Shown here: one piece after another, positions 58,511-64,000 of the stretch | Position numbering within the stretch: position 1 is the first letter of the stretch | How the letters are laid out: each line of letters starts with the position of its first letter | Source of the DNA: Hoplostethus atlanticus | Taxonomy: Eukaryota; Chordata; Actinopteri; Trachichthyiformes; Trachichthyidae | DNA length: 64,000 bases | Assembly: GCA_034670405.1 (NCBI GenBank) | Contig: JAXDDX010000058.1 | Location: 2,210,001 to 2,274,000 of the forward strand | Direction: 5' to 3' | Translations under genes and position numbers: made by a program | The notes under the pieces: generated by a model | What the model was told of the DNA's origin: nothing | The model's input: only the letters and a program-made list of their open reading frames with translations | The model's database searches: none

Positions 58511-60290
58511 GCCTGGTGGTTTGTACTGAGGGTTTGCACATCTAGTTTACTACCCTTCCTCTGTTCTGCTTTTTATGTACCTTTAATAGAAGACAGATAA
58601 AATGCTGTCTTCTCTGTGTGTCTTTCAATCGTTCGTATGTCCATTTATTTTGTCTTACTCAATGTCTTTTGAACACACACACTCCCTCATTATCTGGCCC
58701 TGTCAGGCCACTCACCATGCAGCCGCTGAACAGGAGGAACAAGAATGGACCACTTAAAAGTCTGGATCTTTATGTCTTCAAAAATACATTCAGTACAAAA
58801 AGGCTCATTTCCACAGCTGGATGTCTCACGATAACTATGCTAGAACACTTTCTTTCTCTACCCCTATGGAGCATTTGCCTTCCTTTCCATTTAAACTAAA
58901 AACCAAGGCTGCCTACATTGCAGCGCCCGGCCCAGCCAAGCCCTAGTCCGCCTCTGTCGTGTCTCCTCCCTAAATGAAAAGGGAGTCTTACAGGGGTCAT
59001 GTCTGGTCTGCTCCCCTGAGACCAGGGCCAGTCTGTAGGGCATGTCTGGGTCCTACGCACACACACAATCACCATGGTTTCTATAGCAACCACGGCCCGC
59101 CATGGCTGCCTGTCCTGGCTTGCTGCAGTCCACAGAGCAGACTGAGGGGCCTGAGGCCTCCAGCACAGATGTACATAATTAATGTGATTATATAGATATG
59201 TCAACCCTGTCACCTTCCAGTTCATTAGGCCAGACGCTCCCAGACCGGTCACAGGCTCCGAGAGGAACACAACCGGACTGGTCATGGAAGATGCAATGTA
59301 CAAAGCTCATCTTATGCTTGCTTGATTTGAGGCAGTGTGTCTGTAGGTCTGTGCGGTACTCTCGCTCTACTAACCAATTCAGGTTGATCATAAAAGGCTC
59401 CATCATTTTAGATGTTCCACTAAGGCAATTGCTCACATCCAGCAATAAAAAGAGCCAGGTGAAAATAAATGTTTTTTTACTGGGAATGTTCTGTAATAAT
59501 TTTTCTCTCATAACCTCTAAACTGCTAAAACAGAAACATAATGCTGTAGTGCGAATTATTCCGAATTTCAGTCAGCCGTTATATATGAGATGCCTGGGTT
59601 GTTAACTCGTGCCCTCTCGAATTCTTTCACTTCTCGGTAACAGCAGTGATATCCTCCAATGAAGCATGTCCCACTTCACATAAAAGGAGAGAGGTGGCCG
59701 TCCCTCCCTGAAGTGGAGCGTCTTTGTGGGTTTTGACTGGACGTGGAAGTCAAATGATATCACCAATAAATCATGTCAGCTCTCAGACAAAGACCCAGCC
59801 CCACCCCGATGAAAGGCCACGTCCCTTAAATGTTACATATCATACAAATCTAGGGTTTTTACTGTTGCTGAATGTTTTGGTAATATCAAGCAAACAAACC
59901 TACTTATATCATCACACTGCGGGGACACATGCAGAGGATTTGGGTGCATTTTGTTCTGCAATAATAGACAGAAAATACACAACAGCTCCTTCAGCCGAGG
60001 TGAATGAGCACAAATACGTCTCTTCCCAGACTTTTCAGGGGCATCAAGTGCATAGTAATTATCAGTGATTAAAGAATGATCTTCTCAGGAGGTTGGGGTC
60101 AGAGTTCAAGACCCAGTAAAGCGGTGACACCGGCGGTTTTGTCATGCATGCTATCTTTTGTCAAATAGAGCACCGACACTGAAAACGCCACCATCTCCCA
60201 CGCTGCTTGAGAGAAGACAAGTCAGTGGGAAAAACAAAGCGCAAAATTACAATGTACGCTATGCAGTAATATCAAAATGATGACACGAGG
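58511..60290. other. Intergenic region between mef2b and tmem161a
   Basis: No conserved exon, RNA gene or clear mobile element was recognised. Open frames here are short and lack family signatures. Confidence 0.5.
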
Positions 60291-60307
60291 CTGAAAATAA
60301 TAAATGT

Positions 60308-60313
60308 TTTATT
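60308..60313 (-). terminator. tmem161a: Polyadenylation signal of tmem161a
   Basis: AATAAA on the minus strand about 1.34 kb after the stop codon. The AT-rich stretch 60300-61652 is the presumed 3' UTR. Confidence 0.5.
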
Positions 60314-61652
60314 AAGCCACACAAAGTAATAAAACATTCAGGTTACAGCCAAAAGCTTGCACACCATGCATTCAGAAAGTCTCTTCAATTGATGTAAAAA
60401 GTTTTAAAACAATATTTTTATGTGAACTTCACAGTATAACATGATTTCAGAACATTCAATTACACCATCTGGAAACAAATCACACTGAAATAAAACTTGC
60501 CACAAACAGAACACACAAATGTACAGCAAAACCACATCTGTACCATTTGTAAATAGCAAGTTATTTGAGGCAATATATTATAAATAAATAAATACAAACA
60601 ACACTTTGACTGTTCTGCAATTTGCAATCCAGACCCCAAACTGATTCAATGTAGATTTGTTTTGTTTTATTTGTACACAATTATTTGGCAATAAAAACAG
60701 CAGAAATTCCAAATTAATGTACCTTATTGAGACATTGCAACGAGAAAACTAACTGAATAGTGTTTGTAAATCAAAAACAAAAAGACATGGCTGGAGTGTT
60801 CATCTTATCTATTCAGTGGAGAATGATCAATCCCCTTTCTAAATCAACATGAACAGGGAGAAAGGAAAGCGCTATTTTTTTTAATTCACTCAAAATCCCT
60901 GAGTTCCCAGGCACTTAAGATTCTGCAGCAAACTCTTCTCATCAGATAATAGTAACAGCTCCTCAGTACTTGGTTTTCAGGTAAAAAACAATTTAGACTA
61001 ATAGATAGCTGCAACCACAGTATTGACTAATCCATGGTCAACTGTGTTAGACTCAATAGGCTGGATCCAAGCTTGACTACTGCTTTGCAATCAGTATGGT
61101 ACAGCAGACAAAAATAAACAAAGCATTGAGTACTCTTAAATCGGTTCCATATGGGGACAAGGAATCCCTCTCAAAAATAAAATGTCTCATCTACACAGGG
61201 TCAAAGTAGTGACACTGCTATTAAAATCTTACTTGCAGCATTTAACAATGTTCTGTGTTAAGAACAAATAGGTTAACACTGGCATAGATATATTTGAGAA
61301 GTTGCAAAAACATGTCCTGCCAAAGTAGTTGGACAACGGCCAGTTCCCTTTCAACTCTTGTTATTGATCTCAGTGACCTACAGGGAAAACAGTAGCCTGC
61401 TGGTCAAGAAAAGCCTAAAGGGCAACAAGGTAGTAACAACACAACAGGCAGAACCTGTCTACTTTCAAGACACCTTGGTTACAACCAAAAACATGGGGAA
61501 AACCCCACTAGAGTCCATTCTGTCTGTAGTTGTATGTTATAAGTGGATATATCCCCCTTGTTGTCTGCAGGCATACGGTGCAACTGGATAACAATAGTCT
61601 GGGGCTGGTGTTGTATTGTAGGTACAGTAGTGTAGCACTCTGTCTTCCTCAG

Positions 61653-63912
61653 TTAGTTCTGCATAAGGTACTGGTGGAAGTAGATACCAAACAGAGAGCT
61701 GATTACCTGGCAGGCAGCCACCCACCAGGTGAGGAAGGCGAAGAAGCCTTGGAAGAAGAGGGGGGTGAGGACAGAGCGCAGCGCAGTGAAGGCCTCTGAC
61801 AAGCGTGCCACGGTGGCCTGGATGTCCTCTTCCATATCTTCCACCCCCTCTTCATCCTCATCAAGACCACCGGGTAAGACAGGTGCAGCTGTGGGCATCA
61901 CCAATGCTGGTGTCACCCTGGGTGCCTCCTCTGCACCCAACCCCCAGGAGAAGTCCCCTGGAAGATAGATAGAGACCTGTCATCATTCTAGCACTAAACT
62001 AGGAGAAGTTGTGGTACTTAGATTTGTCAGTAACGCTCGATCTTCTGAAAAGCAGTGGTGGTGGGGTCTTATTTACCTAACGCCTTGAGGGACAGTGCAG
62101 AGAAGAGGATGAGCAGAACAGGAACCAGGTACTGGAGAGTAACCACGGTCAAGTAGCAAAACACACGAGTGACCTGGGAAAATAACAGCAGCAAACTCAC
62201 TACTTAAGTTCACTATCCATGAGTTAAGAGTTTCCTTTCCTATTCCTCATGTAGCATTCATAATCCTCTTTCTACCCAGCCTTTTTTTCTTAATATTAAA
62301 AATATAATATTGAGCACAAATCTGACCTTCCTCTGAATGTCGATTGCAGCAATACGTCCTGCCTCCTTTTTCATCTGCTCCACCCACTTCTGGGACAGAT
62401 TGAGGTAGGCCTGCAGGTGGTAGCGGGTCAGTGCCAGCCTCAGTAAACATAATGCCACGATGACCCACAGGCGCATACTGTCAAATGCTGCACTGGACAC
62501 ACTGCAAGAGAGGTATATCAGGGGATCAGTCAAAGTGGGGGTAGTTTTACCATACCAGTCTGTGTACACCTGTTCATTCATTTTGGTGTGTGCCTGTGTG
62601 AGTGGGATTAAGCGACTGAGTACATCTGCTGTATGTCTGAATGAGTCTAGTGTCTCCTTTCATTTCAGGTTGTTGACTCCTCCTCCCTCCTCGCCTCCGG
62701 TGGGAGTTGTTGTCCATGGTGACTGACCCGGACGTTCACTCAAGCGTTCTTATTCTGCTTAATCTGTGTATTTTGTTAGCAACATTTCATCTTTGTTTGC
62801 CCACTCTCGGCATCCATTGCACACCTGACCATCCCGGGAAGGGGGATCCCTCTCTGTGACACACTTTCCACCTGTTTTTTTTCTTGTTCCTTGGTGTGGT
62901 GAAGCCCTTTGAGACCGTAATTGTGACTAAGGGCTATACAAATAAATCTGACTAGCCTTAAAACCTTGACTGGCATTATGAAATTAAACAACTTGGAAGA
63001 AAATTGAGAGGTACCTTATGGTGGATACTAATTGCCGACAGATATGTGCACTCACAGTGTGACAGAAGTCTTCCCCATTGGTGCGTTGGCCAGGAAGTCT
63101 CTAGCTATGGGTTTGATCCATAGTATCACTACAATGACTGGAGACAGGAAACTCACGTGCAACAGAATCCTACAGAAAACAATAAGGACGTTACTGAAGG
63201 AGCAAATCAATGATTATGTTACATTTTCAGGATAGATAGAGTACAATGCTTTTTGCAATGTAATTGTGCCAGGTCTTACTGGATGAGTGGACGGTCTGAG
63301 TGCATCTGTACAGCGTCTAGATGAGTCTGAGCCAACCGCAGCCCAGGGAAAGCCAGCAGAGAACCAATATAAGCACAGAGAGCAGCCAGACCCAGTTTCA
63401 CCGTCAGCTTGGTCACGGGAACACTGGTGGGAGTCAAACCAACAACCAGTGGGCATCAAAAGCAACAATTCAGCTGACCTTTCATAGGACAGATATTTAT
63501 CAAATACAGAGCCAGTTACTGGAACATGACCAATTTCACACTAAGACAGTGTCTCTCAATGCATAATGCAGTGACTCTCAATTTCAAATGAATATAACCT
63601 CTTATTTTAAGACAACGAAAGAAGACTGGACTGTCTGTGTAACTGGCCCATATTGTAGAAATAGTTATAAGCTGTCCTAGTAAGAGAGATACTTACGACC
63701 AATCAGCATAGCCCTGCTGTTTGGCAAAGATTTCCAGGTTGTCAAAGAGGCTGGCAAAACCCGACTCCAGGCCAAACTCCAGATAGTCCTCTCTGACCAC
63801 CAGCACTAACATGGCCACAAGCAAAGACAGGAAGCCAAAGGCCAGGCACACTGAGCGCTCCCCACCCTCAGCAGAGCGGAAATAGTGGCTCATCAGAGTG
63901 TGCAGGGTCCTC
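61653..63912 (-). CDS. tmem161a: Transmembrane protein 161A, 3' part (truncated by window edge)
   Basis: Six coding exons on the minus strand, 63912-63697, 63423-63280, 63169-63056, 62501-62327, 62173-62077 and 61957-61653, join in phase to about 350 codons. The family has about 480 residues, so roughly 130 N-terminal residues lie beyond the right edge. Recognisable segments are GGERSVC with DYLEFGLESGF, FPGLRLAQTHLDA, VILWIKPI, MRLWVIVALCLLRLAL, YHLQAYLNLSQKWVEQMKKE and the C-terminal FLTWWVAACQ with SSLFGIYFHQYL. It is a multi-pass membrane protein; the molecular role of the family is not well established. TMEM161A is chosen over 161B because of linkage to mef2b. It converges with mef2b. 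Confidence 0.92.
62748..62952 (+). repeat. Teleost interspersed repeat in tmem161a intron
   Basis: CCCACTCTCGGCATCCATTG, GGGGGATCCCTCTCTGTGAC and a tail GGGCTATACAAATAAA match a very common fish repeat end. It lies between the exons at 63056-63169 and 62327-62501, in the orientation opposite to the gene. Confidence 0.65.
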
Positions 63913-64000
63913 CTGAGGGTGGCAGGTTAAGAGAAAACAAGGAAGAGGAAAGAAATAGGGGCTCTATGCATGAATACAGTCCAAGATTGCCCAAAGCTGG

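Overview
This window is vertebrate nuclear DNA, almost certainly from a ray-finned (teleost) fish. Its genes are split into short exons with GT-AG introns, the spacers are AT-rich and full of CA, CT and GT microsatellites, and there are fish-type SINE tails and a chromodomain-bearing Ty3/gypsy retrotransposon of the Tf1/sushi kind. No prokaryotic features are present.

Layout. 1-1424 is the left flank, with a possible promoter and first non-coding exon of a minus-strand gene at the extreme edge. 1425-6926 is one complete, very young LTR retrotransposon: 5-bp target duplication, two 556-bp LTRs differing by one base, intact gag and pol. 6927-30770 is a gene-poor spacer of microsatellites, pentamer-based satellites, SINE-like repeats and a long hairpin, in which I recognise no conserved gene. 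30881-63912 is a compact gene block: nr2c2ap (+), rfxank (-), borcs8 (+), tmem221 (-), mef2b (+) and the 3' two-thirds of tmem161a (-).

The order nr2c2ap-rfxank-borcs8-mef2b-tmem161a matches my recollection of human 19p13.11, where NCAN lies beyond NR2C2AP. That makes the left-edge exon a candidate for ncan, by inference only. tmem221 sits between borcs8 and mef2b, which is not the human arrangement. Transcription alternates: nr2c2ap and rfxank converge, rfxank and borcs8 diverge from one short promoter region, borcs8 and tmem221 converge, and mef2b and tmem161a converge.

The genes have unrelated jobs: a nuclear-receptor cofactor, the ankyrin subunit of the MHC class II RFX complex, a lysosome-positioning BORC subunit, two membrane proteins and a MADS-box activator. 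Their linkage looks like conserved microsynteny rather than a pathway.

The most interesting signals are: (1) an 11-nt perfect complementarity between the predicted 5' end of the retrotransposon RNA and the site just after the 5' LTR, the arrangement of self-primed reverse transcription; (2) a textbook U12-type AT-AC intron in nr2c2ap; (3) a duplicated pair of 37-nt candidate 5' UTR exons upstream of mef2b; (4) a 40-bp hairpin and a 40-bp higher-order satellite in the spacer; (5) a reading-frame problem in the last exon of borcs8. Exon structures were built by hand from splice sites, reading phase and recalled family sequences; no alignment was run.
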